DNA from: Spirosoma endbachense
GTDB lineage: Bacteria > Bacteroidota > Bacteroidia > Cytophagales > Spirosomataceae
Length of the DNA: 64,000 bases
Direction of reading: 5' to 3'
Assembly (NCBI RefSeq): GCF_010233585.1
Contig: NZ_CP045997.1
Span: forward strand, 8,702,682-8,766,681
The notes beneath the pieces are model-generated. The model had not been told where the DNA came from. It made no database searches and worked only from the letters and a program-made list of their open reading frames with translations. Below, in pieces: positions 28,402 to 37,231 of the stretch. The position numbers and the translations under genes are program-made. Numbering within the stretch: position 1 is the first letter of the stretch; each line of letters starts with the position of its first letter.

Positions 28402-29376
28402 TCAAGCGCGCTTTTGGAGTAGATTAAGCGCCATATCGGCAATTCCGATTTCCGAGAGCCCATAATGATCGAATATCTCTATCTGCGACCCGGTTACTGT
28501 ATATTCATCCGGTATGCCCATGATTTTGAATCGGTTACGGAACCCATTTTCCAATAAAAACGAAGCACAGGCCTCGCCTAAACCCCCATAAACACTGTGT
28601 TCTTCGACAGTCAGAATGGGGCAGCCTTTGGCCGCTACCGAAGCCAGTAACGCATAATCCAGCGGCTTAATGGTATGCATACTAATCACCATTGCCTGGA
28701 TACCGTGTACGTTTTCCAACTGGCGAGCTGCCTGAAGCGCGGGATAGACCGTTTCGCCCGTAGCGACCAGCACCAAATCATCGCCCTCGTTCACAATACG
28801 ACCTTTACCGAATTCAAATTGTTGATTTTCTTCCGATAAGAGGGGCATCGCTTTTTTACCGAACCGGATATAAATGGGATGGTCCGTTTGAGCCGCCAGC
28901 CGGATGGCCTGCTCCGTCTCGAAATTATCGGCGGGTGCCACAACGATCAGGTTATGCACTGCCCGCAAGGCCGCAAAATCGTGTAGACTGTGGTGCGTAG
29001 AGCCTAACGCGCCGTAACTCACTCCGGCGCTAATACCAATGAGTTTCACCGGATTGTTGGAATAAGCCACATCCGTTTTGATCTGCTCGAACGACCGGGC
29101 GGTCAGGAAACAGGCGGGCGAAACGGCAAACACTTTTTTACCGGTCGAGGCCAATCCTGCTGCCACGCCGACCAGATTTTGTTCAGCAATGCCGATCTCA
29201 ATAATCTGTGACGGGTATTTCTGCCCAAAAGGCACGAGCTTTCCAGACCCACGCGAGTCGCTGGTTACCGCCAGAATATGCTTATCGGTACTGGCCAACT
29301 CCTGAAGTGTACTGGAAAAAACGTCTAAGTTTGCCAGACTTTTCTTATCCGCTACTAGGGTATTTAGTTCTGCCAT
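28402..29376 (-). CDS. Transketolase, C-terminal subunit (candidate apulose-4-phosphate transketolase B)
   Basis: The 324-residue protein comprises the pyrimidine-binding and C-terminal domains of transketolase. Glu65 in EIGIAEQNLVG is the residue that activates thiamine diphosphate; the phosphate/sugar region reads SYGALGSTHHSLHDFAALRA. A C-terminal TVEEHSVYGGLGEA motif matches transketolase C. It must pair with the N-terminal subunit encoded 15 bases upstream to form an active enzyme. Split transketolases (AptA/AptB) act on apulose-4-phosphate in described apiose operons, giving xylulose-5-phosphate and dihydroxyacetone. Housekeeping function is less likely because the genes sit inside a sugar operon. 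Confidence 0.92.
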   Translation of the reverse strand: MAELNTLVADKKSLANLDVFSSTLQELASTDKHILAVTSDSRGSGKLVPFGQKYPSQIIEIGIAEQNLVGVAAGLASTGKKVFAVSPACFLTARSFEQIKTDVAYSNNPVKLIGISAGVSYGALGSTHHSLHDFAALRAVHNLIVVAPADNFETEQAIRLAAQTDHPIYIRFGKKAMPLLSEENQQFEFGKGRIVNEGDDLVLVATGETVYPALQAARQLENVHGIQAMVISMHTIKPLDYALLASVAAKGCPILTVEEHSVYGGLGEACASFLLENGFRNRFKIMGIPDEYTVTGSQIEIFDHYGLSEIGIADMALNLLQKRA

Positions 29377-29391
29377 GAGTTTATTGAATCT

Positions 29392-30216
29392 CTACAATGC
29401 CATCCCGGCCTCTTCCAACTCTGTCAATGCCTGCGCGTACTGTTCCTGATTTGGCACGCCGTGATGCCATTTCAGCTGATTTTCCATGTAACTGATACCT
29501 TTTCCTTTTATGGTATGGGCAATAATCAGGCTGGGTTTACCCGGCTCAAAAGGCAGCGAATCGAACGCTTCGGTAAGTTCCTGGAAATCGTGTCCATTCA
29601 CGTGACGAACCGCCCAACCAAATGCTTCAAACTTCTTGTCGAGCGGATCGGTGTTGCAGACATCGGCCGTTGGACCCGAAATTTGCAGGGTGTTCTTATC
29701 GACAATAGCACACAGGTTATCGAGCTTGTAATGCGATGCAGACAAAGCTGCTTCCCAGTTGGAGCCTTCAGGTAGTTCGCCGTCGCCAAGGAGCGTAAAA
29801 ACGCGATAGGTCAATTCATCCAGCTTGGCAGCCAGGGCCGTTCCTACGCTCAACGCCATACCGTGCCCAAGCGAGCCGGTGTTCTGTTCGATTCCCTTTA
29901 CTTTTCGGGTTGGGTGACCAATGTAGTGCGACTGATATTTGCACAGGGTTTCCAGATCCGATTCCGGGAAAAATCCCTTGTCTGCCAATACAACATAGAG
30001 AGCCTCTACGGTATGCCCTTTGCTCTGGATGTAGCGGTCACGGTTGGGCGATTTAGCCGTTTCCGGACTGACATTCAGAACGTAATTGTACAGTACATTC
30101 AGAATATCGACACAGGACAGGCTCCCCCCCGTATGGCCAGCCTTGGCCCCAACAATGTACTTCAGGATATTTTTTCGATACGTAACCGACTTGCGGGCTA
30201 ACTCCTGTAGGCTCAT
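29392..30216 (-). CDS. Transketolase, N-terminal subunit (candidate apulose-4-phosphate transketolase A)
   Basis: The 274-residue protein is the thiamine-diphosphate-binding N-terminal half of transketolase. It has the GHTGGSLS motif near residue 27, SKGHTVEALY near 66, GSLGHGM near 115 and the cofactor motif GDGELPEGSNWEAA starting at residue 144. It is complemented by the C-terminal subunit gene directly downstream. It is the second gene of the operon, 46 bases after the isomerase gene. For the proposed apulose route see the partner subunit. Confidence 0.92.
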   Translation of the reverse strand: MSLQELARKSVTYRKNILKYIVGAKAGHTGGSLSCVDILNVLYNYVLNVSPETAKSPNRDRYIQSKGHTVEALYVVLADKGFFPESDLETLCKYQSHYIGHPTRKVKGIEQNTGSLGHGMALSVGTALAAKLDELTYRVFTLLGDGELPEGSNWEAALSASHYKLDNLCAIVDKNTLQISGPTADVCNTDPLDKKFEAFGWAVRHVNGHDFQELTEAFDSLPFEPGKPSLIIAHTIKGKGISYMENQLKWHHGVPNQEQYAQALTELEEAGMAL

Positions 30217-30262
30217 AGACTTCGCGGTTGAACAACACTAAAAATTGATGGTGTGGATAGAA

Positions 30263-31687
30263 TCAGGATTGATGCTCATAAACTTCCCAGCCCATATAAT
30301 TCGACAGAGCCTCTTTGAGAATACCAGCGGTTTTGGACGCATTCATGACGACATGGTGTTCAAAACCATTCCGGCATACATACTGCATAAGATTCTGGAG
30401 ATTGTTGATCTTCGCCACAGCCCGGTTGCCGAATGTATTCAGGGCATCGTCGGTTAGGGCACCCTCGCCAATATAGGCTTTGATAATTCCTTTGGGATCG
30501 TCGGTACTGATGCGGCCGAAGGTAAGCGGAGAGGCTGGTGTACGACCTGCCAGAGCCCCATACGTATTTTCTTCCCCAACGGTAGTACCCAGAATCGGTG
30601 CCGTGCTGATTTCGATATCCGGCAAAAACGATTTTGCCCAGTTACCGCAATGGAACAGAACGCACTTGTTTTCGTCGTCGGCGTAGTTGTTGTTCCAGTC
30701 GACCAGCGCACTTGGTGAGCCCGATGCGAGCTGCATGGCGTACATGCTCAGCGTGCCTGTTACGTCTACTTCACACGCGCTGGGCAGCATGTTCTCGCTC
30801 ATGATACTCATGCTTGTACAGACATTGCAACCGTAATTTTGCTGAAGCGATGTCCAGCACTGAATGGCCGTAGCGTCCAGTGCGTGTTCGGTCATAAAAT
30901 CAGCCAGTACAACATCCAGTTTGGCAATCTGAACCAGTTTATCGTCGGGTGTACGGCCCGTTGGCGTATAGGCTTTGATCGCTTCGAGTCGTTCTTTTAC
31001 CGACTGGTCGTCTTTCGTCAGCTTATTGGCATTGCCCAGAATCTGTGACAAATCGACGGTAACGACCGATATGCCATGCCGCTGGAGTATTTTTTCACTA
31101 TACCGGACGGTGTTAAATCCACCGGGCCGAGCGCCAACCGCTCCGATTCTGACATTCCGCATTCCTTTCACGACCCGGCAGGTAGCTACAAAATTAGTCA
31201 GGTCCGTGGCAAAACTGGGGTCCGACGGGTGCACGACGTGCTTGGTTGTCAGTGAGTATTTTATGCCGAACTGATACAGGTTATTGCAGACAGAGATTTT
31301 CCCACACCAGGCATCCCGCCGACGGGCTACGTCCATCCGGTTCAGATCGTCGGGGTAGGCCTGAATCAATACGGGCACATCCAGCCGGGCAAGTTTCAAT
31401 GTTTCAGCAACCCCTCTTTCGTCGCCAAAATTGGGCAGAACCACCAGAATGCCCATAATCTGGTCGGCATGTTTTCTGAATAGTTCAGCGCATTTCTGAG
31501 CTTCCTGAAATGTTTCGACACCTCCCAGCTTTGTCTGCGACTCATCCAGCATAATGGGTTTGACTCCTACTTTCTGGAATATCTCCAGCAAATCGGTCCG
31601 GCATTCGCCAACTAGTTTATCAGGGAAGAAATCGCGGTTGCCAATAATGACGCCTAAACTTACAGGGGTAGTCGATTTTATACTCAT
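30263..31687 (-). CDS. L-fucose/arabinose-isomerase-like sugar isomerase (first gene of the sugar operon)
   Basis: The 474-residue cytoplasmic protein matches the C-terminal architecture of L-fucose isomerase-type enzymes. Candidate metal ligands are Glu306 and Asp308 in CEVDVTG and His346 in LFHCGNWA, which would bind Mn2+ for aldose-ketose isomerisation. It would convert the imported aldose to a ketose, here perhaps D-apiose to apulose; the exact substrate is inferred from the kinase and transketolase partners. The family also contains arabinose- and fucose-type isomerases, so those remain alternatives. It is the promoter-proximal gene; the start is 77 bases from a TAnnTTTG box. Confidence 0.85.
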   Translation of the reverse strand: MSIKSTTPVSLGVIIGNRDFFPDKLVGECRTDLLEIFQKVGVKPIMLDESQTKLGGVETFQEAQKCAELFRKHADQIMGILVVLPNFGDERGVAETLKLARLDVPVLIQAYPDDLNRMDVARRRDAWCGKISVCNNLYQFGIKYSLTTKHVVHPSDPSFATDLTNFVATCRVVKGMRNVRIGAVGARPGGFNTVRYSEKILQRHGISVVTVDLSQILGNANKLTKDDQSVKERLEAIKAYTPTGRTPDDKLVQIAKLDVVLADFMTEHALDATAIQCWTSLQQNYGCNVCTSMSIMSENMLPSACEVDVTGTLSMYAMQLASGSPSALVDWNNNYADDENKCVLFHCGNWAKSFLPDIEISTAPILGTTVGEENTYGALAGRTPASPLTFGRISTDDPKGIIKAYIGEGALTDDALNTFGNRAVAKINNLQNLMQYVCRNGFEHHVVMNASKTAGILKEALSNYMGWEVYEHQS

Positions 31688-31763
31688 GATCTGGAGAATC
31701 GCAATAAATCAAGCAATTGGCCTGCTGGTGAGCACTTGTACTACGCAGCAACAGTAACCAGAG

Positions 31764-31771
31764 CAAAGATA
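31764..31771 (-). promoter_or_regulatory. Promoter box of the sugar operon
   Basis: On the minus strand, TATCTTTG (31771 to 31764) matches TAnnTTTG, 77 bases upstream of the isomerase start. No clear TTTG -33 box is seen. The surrounding region is strongly A+T-rich. Confidence 0.5.
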
Positions 31772-32009
31772 AAAGCAATAAATAGAAAATAAAAGAAATA
31801 AAATGAAGATTGTCGGGGTATTAATTAGGTACTATAAGGTTACCATTCTGAGTCAGTGCAATCGGCACTATGAAAGGCAAGGTGGTTTTATATAGTTAAT
31901 GTGCTTATTATAGATTCAAAACCAGCTTATTCCTGCTCTAAAGTAGTACCTATTTTATTTTTTATTTAAAAGGAGAATGACTACTTTCTTTTACTTTCTA
32001 AAATATTCT

Positions 32010-32017
32010 TATTTTTG
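32010..32017 (+). promoter_or_regulatory. Promoter box of the GH78 gene, in the 439-base divergent intergenic region
   Basis: TATTTTTG matches TAnnTTTG, 110 bases upstream of the GH78 start. Together with the minus-strand box at 31764-31771 it makes the 439-base gap (31688-32126) a divergent promoter region. No operator palindrome like those at 34321, 39378 and 44460 was found here; nothing else was recognised in the gap. Confidence 0.5.
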
Positions 32018-32126
32018 CCATCCTTAAGTAGATACACGCTTATCAGGCTGAAATCTTGAGGTCGACCGACCGCTCACTCTTCGTCGTCGATAGTTCGTCA
32101 TCTCGTCTCTGAATCATATATCTTCC

Positions 32127-34289
32127 ATGAAAAGAGTACTTTCCTTCATTGCCCTATTCGTCTTAATCACCTCAACTGGTTTCGCTCAGAATCAGGCGAC
32201 CTGGATCTGGTATCCGGGTGATTTTGAAATCTGGCTGGGCAATAACATGCAAAACCGGCGCACTGAACGCGGAACATTCTTACCTCCATTCTGGAAGCTG
32301 GACAGTCACTATAACCTTATCGATTTTCATAAGGATTTTGATCTGGCGCAGCCCGAAGAGGTCGATCTTTTTGTGGAAGGGAAATTCAATGTAAAGATCG
32401 ACGGCAAAGCCTTTTCGGGTTATCCCAAACGAATTACCGTACCTGCCGGAAAGCATAAGGTAAGCCTGAAAGTCTTTTGCCAGGACCGTGTTCCAGCCAT
32501 TTATGTACGAGGCAAAAACGTGGTTTCCGATGGCACCTGGTTAGTCACATTTGAAGACAAGGAATGGATCGATGAAACCGGAAAAGCGTCGGATCAGTCC
32601 GGTACGACCTGGCTCAAAGCTGGCTCCTGGAACTTCAATGATCCTCAGCAACCACCTTCAATATTTAAGCTGAATACCAAAGAGTTATCGGCAGTAAACG
32701 TAACACCAAAGGCAGGCTCGCTGCTGCTTGACTTTGGCAGGGAAACGTTTGGCTTTATCAACCTGAAAGGGCTGACGGGTAAAGGCCAGGTCACTATTTA
32801 TTACGGTGAATCCCGCGAGGAAGCCCTGGCCACAGCAACCTGCGAAACGACCGATCATCTAGAAATCGATCTGACCCAGAAGCGCGATTCGATCATGGAG
32901 TTGACCAAAGCGTTCCGGTATGTGAATGTGCAATTCGACGGCAGTGTTTCGATCGATTCGGTCTCGATGCTGTACGAATACCTCCCCGTTGCCGATCGGG
33001 GAAGCTTCCGGTGTTCCGACGAGCAGATCAATAAAATATACGATGTAGCCGCCTATACGCTGCATCTCAATACGCGCGAGTTTTTTATCGACGGCATCAA
33101 GCGTGACCGCTGGATCTGGTCGGGCGATGCTTACCAGAGCTACCTGATGAATTATTATCTGCTGTTTGACTCGCCCTCAGTGACGCGGACATTGCTGGCT
33201 TTGCGGGGTAAAGACCCGGTCACGAGCCACATCAACACCATTATGGACTATACATTTTACTGGTTCATAGGCATTTACGATTACTACCAATATACCGGCG
33301 ACAAAGTCTTTATTCAGCAATTTTATCCGCGTATGCAAAGTCTGATGAACTATTGCCTGTCGCGTAGGAACAAAAATGGATTGCTGGAAGGGCTGGCAGG
33401 CGACTGGATATTCATCGATTGGGCCGACGGTTTGAGTAAAAAAGGGGAAGTTAGTTTTGAACAGTTATTGTTCGCACGAAGCCTGGAAACGATGGCGCTC
33501 TGTGCCACGATCGTGAATGATGCCCCAAACGCGGCTACGTACAATCAGTTGGCAGCCGATGTAAAAACGAAGCTGTTTACCAACTACTGGAGTGATACCA
33601 AACAGGCACTGGTGCATAGCCGGGTCGACGGTGTGCCGACTCAGAACGTGACCCGCTATGCCAACATGTTTGCCATCTTTTTCAATTATCTGGACGATGC
33701 CAAAAAGCAGGCGATCAAACAGCATGTGCTCCTCAACCCCGAAGTACCCAAAATTACCACACCCTACATGCGTTTCTACGAACTCGAAGCCCTTTGCGCA
33801 CTGGGTGAACAAAGCTACGTAACGAAAGAAATAAAGGATTACTGGGGTGGTATGTTGAATCTGGGCGCTACCTCGTTCTGGGAAGAATATAACCCCGCCA
33901 AAAAAGGAGCCGAACATTATGCGATGTATGGGCGGGAGTTTGGCAAAAGCCTTTGCCATGCCTGGGGAGCCAGTCCTATTTATCTGCTCGGAAAATATTA
34001 TCTGGGCGTTAAACCAACAGCCCCCGCTTATGCAACGTATTCCATTGAGCCACAACTGGGTGGTTTGCAGTGGATTGACGGAAAAGTCCCCACGCCAGAT
34101 GGTGATGTCAGCGTTTATTGCAGCACTAAAGAGATTAAAGTAACGGGAGCTGGCGGAACCGGGACGCTCCGGTTTAAAAGCAGGACAAAACCCGTATCAA
34201 AACAGGCCACCATCCGATTGGTAAGTACTGGCCTGTATGAAATGACGGTAGAAAAAGGCAAAAGCTACGAGGTGAATTATCAGCTTTAA
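32127..34289 (+). CDS. GH78 alpha-L-rhamnosidase-like protein
   Basis: The 720-residue exported protein (signal peptide residues 1-20) has N-terminal beta domains (about 25-285). An (alpha/alpha)6 catalytic domain follows, with the family motif DGIKRDRWIWSGDAY at residues 322-336, and a C-terminal beta domain. A Glu pair in SFWEEYNP (about residue 595) is the candidate catalytic base region. GH78 enzymes remove alpha-L-rhamnose from pectin side chains, including rhamnogalacturonan-II, and flavonoids. The gene diverges from the sugar operon and leads the RuBisCO-like gene by 113 bases. The substrate is inferred from context. Confidence 0.88.
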   Translation: MKRVLSFIALFVLITSTGFAQNQATWIWYPGDFEIWLGNNMQNRRTERGTFLPPFWKLDSHYNLIDFHKDFDLAQPEEVDLFVEGKFNVKIDGKAFSGYPKRITVPAGKHKVSLKVFCQDRVPAIYVRGKNVVSDGTWLVTFEDKEWIDETGKASDQSGTTWLKAGSWNFNDPQQPPSIFKLNTKELSAVNVTPKAGSLLLDFGRETFGFINLKGLTGKGQVTIYYGESREEALATATCETTDHLEIDLTQKRDSIMELTKAFRYVNVQFDGSVSIDSVSMLYEYLPVADRGSFRCSDEQINKIYDVAAYTLHLNTREFFIDGIKRDRWIWSGDAYQSYLMNYYLLFDSPSVTRTLLALRGKDPVTSHINTIMDYTFYWFIGIYDYYQYTGDKVFIQQFYPRMQSLMNYCLSRRNKNGLLEGLAGDWIFIDWADGLSKKGEVSFEQLLFARSLETMALCATIVNDAPNAATYNQLAADVKTKLFTNYWSDTKQALVHSRVDGVPTQNVTRYANMFAIFFNYLDDAKKQAIKQHVLLNPEVPKITTPYMRFYELEALCALGEQSYVTKEIKDYWGGMLNLGATSFWEEYNPAKKGAEHYAMYGREFGKSLCHAWGASPIYLLGKYYLGVKPTAPAYATYSIEPQLGGLQWIDGKVPTPDGDVSVYCSTKEIKVTGAGGTGTLRFKSRTKPVSKQATIRLVSTGLYEMTVEKGKSYEVNYQL

Positions 34290-34317
34290 GACAGCTGGGC
34301 AAATACGACAACATCCT

Positions 34318-34371
34318 ACAATTTCCAGAGAAAATAGCATATCCCATAAGGGATTATTGCCATTAATTTTG
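34318..34371 (+). promoter_or_regulatory. Operator palindrome and promoter upstream of the RuBisCO-like gene
   Basis: The palindrome ATTTCC-AGA-GAAAAT (34321-34335) has 5 of 6 pairs. TAATTTTG (34364-34371) matches TAnnTTTG. The distance from the start of the 18-nt motif (34318) to the box (34364) is 46 bases, the same as at 39375/39421 and 44457/44503. No TTTG -33 box is seen, which suits activator-dependent initiation. Confidence 0.65.
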
Positions 34372-34402
34372 ACTTTCGTGCTATTTAATTATCAGAATCT
34401 CA

Positions 34403-35647
34403 TTGGAACGGATTACAGCCACATACTACGTAGAAACACCATTTAACCCTGAATCAGCGGCTTCGATACTGGCGGGAGAGCAATCGTCGGGAACGTTCGT
34501 GGCCGTACCGGGTGAAACAGAAGAGCTCAAACACCGGTTTGCGGCCCGTGTCGAATTGGTAGAACGATTAGAAACGGTTCGGGAACCAGCCATTCCGGGA
34601 GCGGTTAGCGTATCGGAAAATTACCACCGGGCCATGATCCGGGTATCGTGGTCCGTCGAGAATTTTGGGTATAACCTTCCGGTTCTGATTTCCACAGTAC
34701 AGGGCAATCTGTATGAACTACGGCAATTTACTGGCCTAAAACTCCTCGATATCGAGCTACCGCCTTCATTTGCCAGTCAGTATGCAGGGCCCGCTTTCGG
34801 TATAGCCGGTTGTCGGCAGCTCACCGGCGTGCAGGATCGCCCGTTGATTGGCACCATTGTGAAACCGAGTATCGGGCTTAGTCCCCAGCAAACCGCCGAT
34901 CTGGTCAAAACCCTTGCCGAAGCGGGCATCGACTTCGTAAAAGATGATGAACTGCTCGGCTCTTCGGCCAATTCGCCCTTTGCTGATCGGGTCGATGCAG
35001 TCATGGACGTGATCAATCGACACGCTGACAAAACGGGCAAAAAAATAATGTATGCCTTTAACATCAGCGGTGAAGTAGACGATATGCTGCACCGGTACGA
35101 GAAAATCGTTAGCCGGGGCGGAACCTGTGCCATGATCAGCCTGAATAGTGTCGGGATATCGGCCACCAAGAAAATCTGCGACCAACGCGAGCTGGCCATC
35201 CACGGACATCGCAATGGCTGGGGTATGCTCACCCGCCACCCCCTGTTAGGCATTGCGTTTCCGGCCTATCAAAAACTCTGGCGTCTGGCAGGTGTCGATC
35301 AGATTCACGTAAACGGCATCCAGAATAAATTCTGGGAGTCGGATGATAGCGTTGTGCAATCCATTGAAGCCTGCCTGACTCCGCTGTTTGGCGGTTATTC
35401 AATACTGCCCGTAGTATCGTCGGGGCAGTGGGGTGGTCAGGCTCCCGAAACGTATCGCCGAACCAGAACAACCGATTTACTGTACATGGCCGGTGGTGGA
35501 ATTCTGGCTCATCCAATGGGCCCCGCTGCGGGCGTAACTGCGCTACAGCAGGCCTGGAAGGCCGCAGTCGATGGATTAAGCGTTCAGGAGGCAGCTAGTG
35601 TCTATCCAGAGTTTGCTAAATCAGTTGAAAAATTTGGCGGAAACTAA
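34403..35647 (+). CDS. RuBisCO-like protein (candidate 3-oxo-isoapionate-4-phosphate processing enzyme)
   Basis: The 414-residue protein has the RuBisCO large-subunit fold. It keeps the carbamylated Lys and its metal partners (Lys180, Asp182, Glu183 in KDDE), Lys154 of KPSIG, His269, the loop-6 Lys309 and a SSG phosphate motif near 339. The second Lys of the RuBisCO KPK motif is Ser156, so CO2 fixation is unlikely. RuBisCO-like proteins next to a DUF1537 kinase include OiaX (decarboxylase) and OiaT (transcarboxylase/hydrolase), which act on 3-oxo-isoapionate-4-phosphate; which applies here is open. The start is a TTG at 34403; no suitable ATG is near. DUF1537 kinase follows after 155 bases with a hairpin between. 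Confidence 0.88.
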   Translation: MERITATYYVETPFNPESAASILAGEQSSGTFVAVPGETEELKHRFAARVELVERLETVREPAIPGAVSVSENYHRAMIRVSWSVENFGYNLPVLISTVQGNLYELRQFTGLKLLDIELPPSFASQYAGPAFGIAGCRQLTGVQDRPLIGTIVKPSIGLSPQQTADLVKTLAEAGIDFVKDDELLGSSANSPFADRVDAVMDVINRHADKTGKKIMYAFNISGEVDDMLHRYEKIVSRGGTCAMISLNSVGISATKKICDQRELAIHGHRNGWGMLTRHPLLGIAFPAYQKLWRLAGVDQIHVNGIQNKFWESDDSVVQSIEACLTPLFGGYSILPVVSSGQWGGQAPETYRRTRTTDLLYMAGGGILAHPMGPAAGVTALQQAWKAAVDGLSVQEAASVYPEFAKSVEKFGGN

Positions 35648-35667
35648 AATGATGCATGAGCTGCATC

Positions 35668-35746
35668 TAGGACTTTCGCTGAGAAGCGTGCCACGGTTAC
35701 TGATGACGAGTTGATAACCGTGGCATGCTTCTCAGCGAAAGTCCTA
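35668..35746. repeat. Long-arm inverted repeat (32-nt arms) between the RuBisCO-like and kinase genes
   Basis: Arms 35668-35699 and 35715-35746 are reverse complements with one mismatch around a 15-nt loop. The inner part of the arms reads TGCCACGGTTA, matching the core of the element at 18191-18286. It begins 21 bases after the RuBisCO-like stop codon and ends 57 bases before the kinase start. In RNA it would form a very stable hairpin that could reduce downstream expression or protect the 3' end. Confidence 0.75.
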
Positions 35747-35802
35747 ACATCATATATCTCTGATTTACAAGACCATAACCTATACATCAATAGTACAAGT
35801 CA

Positions 35803-37134
35803 ATGAACACCTCCCTGCTCCTAGCCTATTATGGCGATGATTTTACGGGTTCTACCGATGCCCTGGAATTCCTAAGCCGGGCAGGGGTCAAAACGGCTTT
35901 GTTTATAGAAACACCAACACCTGAACAGCTGGCGGCCTATTCCGATCTGCGTGCAATTGGGGTTGCTGGCATGACCCGCTCCATGCCCCCTGAGTCCATG
36001 GAACCCGTTTTACGATCGGCCTTCATGGAATTGCGGAACCTAGGCACACGGCATGTCCATTATAAAGTTTGTTCAACCTTCGATTCGTCACCTATAATAG
36101 GCAGCATCGGTAAGGCGATTGATGTCGGCCAGGAGGTGTTTCATAAGAATTTTATTCCCTTACTCGTCGCGGCACCGTCGCTTGGGCGTTATTGCGTATT
36201 TGGTAACCTGTTTGCCCGGATGGGTATTGGCAGCGAGGGCGCCATTTTTCGACTCGACAGGCATCCATCCATGAGCAAACATCCCGTAACGCCCGCTGAT
36301 GAGAGCGATCTCCGGCTTCATTTAGCCAGACAAACAACCAAAAAAGTTGGCTTGCTGGACATACTCCAACTTACTAAAAATCAGGAAGATATTCAGAATA
36401 CGATTACGTCTTTATTGCAGGACGGATCGGACATAATCCTGTTCGATGCCCTCTATGACAATCAGTTAGCACCCATTGGCGAACTGATCGATTCGTATGG
36501 GCATCCACACAATCCGTTGTTTTCGGTTGGCTCGTCGGGTATTGAAATGGCACTTGGAAAATACTGGGAGACAATCGGGGCGTTACAGCCCGTAACCGCC
36601 TGGCCAGATCCGGGTGAAGCAGCACCCTTATTGGTGTTATCGGGCAGTTGTTCGCCCGTTACAGCCAAACAAATTGCCTGGGCCACAGCCAATGGCTTTG
36701 CCGAAATCATCATCGATGCGCAACAGATTGACGCTGGTACCGGGATCATGACGGATTATAACCGGAATGCGATTGAGTTCATCAGCGAGGGCCGCTCTGT
36801 CATCATCCATACGGGCGGTACTAGTGCAGAACAAAACAAGCTGTTATCCTCTCAAAAATTAGGTACTACGCTGGGATTGATTGCCCGAGAAGTTGTTGGC
36901 CAGTGCTCAGTGATAAAACGAGTCGTAGTGGCCGGTGGTGACACATCGAGCTATGCAGCCAGGGCGATGGGCATCGAAGCCGTTGAAATGATCGCTCCGC
37001 TGGTGGCCGGAGCACCGCTTTGTAAAGCAACGGCCCCCGGATCACCCATCAATGGTATTGACGTAAACTTTAAAGGCGGTCAGGTCGGTGCCGAAAACTA
37101 CTTCGGTATTTTGCTCGAAGGACACGTGTTTTAG
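35803..37134 (+). CDS. DUF1537-family acid-sugar kinase (candidate 3-oxo-isoapionate kinase)
   Basis: The 443-residue protein has the N-terminal substrate-binding motif YYGDDFTGSTDAL at residues 9-21. It also has the C-terminal nucleotide-binding part with GGDTSSYAARAMGI and a PGSPINGIDVNFKGGQVG glycine motif. DUF1537 enzymes phosphorylate four- and five-carbon acid sugars such as threonate, 3-oxo-tetronate and 3-oxo-isoapionate. Next to a RuBisCO-like protein, 3-oxo-isoapionate kinase (OiaK) is the closest known precedent. No signal peptide: it is cytoplasmic. A racemase-fold gene follows after 97 bases. Confidence 0.87.
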   Translation: MNTSLLLAYYGDDFTGSTDALEFLSRAGVKTALFIETPTPEQLAAYSDLRAIGVAGMTRSMPPESMEPVLRSAFMELRNLGTRHVHYKVCSTFDSSPIIGSIGKAIDVGQEVFHKNFIPLLVAAPSLGRYCVFGNLFARMGIGSEGAIFRLDRHPSMSKHPVTPADESDLRLHLARQTTKKVGLLDILQLTKNQEDIQNTITSLLQDGSDIILFDALYDNQLAPIGELIDSYGHPHNPLFSVGSSGIEMALGKYWETIGALQPVTAWPDPGEAAPLLVLSGSCSPVTAKQIAWATANGFAEIIIDAQQIDAGTGIMTDYNRNAIEFISEGRSVIIHTGGTSAEQNKLLSSQKLGTTLGLIAREVVGQCSVIKRVVVAGGDTSSYAARAMGIEAVEMIAPLVAGAPLCKATAPGSPINGIDVNFKGGQVGAENYFGILLEGHVF

Positions 37135-37231
37135 GCGCGATTGCCGGTCAAATTCTCCGAAAGGACAATGCCCGCATGTGAGCTTATAACAGCCAAACAT
37201 TACTTAACATTTTGAAAACCATACAGACAAA

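Noticed and set aside
28402..30216. Housekeeping transketolase
   Set aside because: Split subunits inside a transport/isomerase/kinase operon point to a dedicated pathway, although housekeeping use cannot be fully excluded.
31688..32126. Copy of the 15-bp palindrome in the divergent promoter region
   Set aside because: Only a weak, poorly spaced resemblance was found; it lacks the inverted-repeat symmetry and the 46-base spacing.
34403..35647. True CO2-fixing RuBisCO
   Set aside because: The second Lys of the KPK motif is Ser, the length is short, and no small subunit or phosphoribulokinase gene is present.
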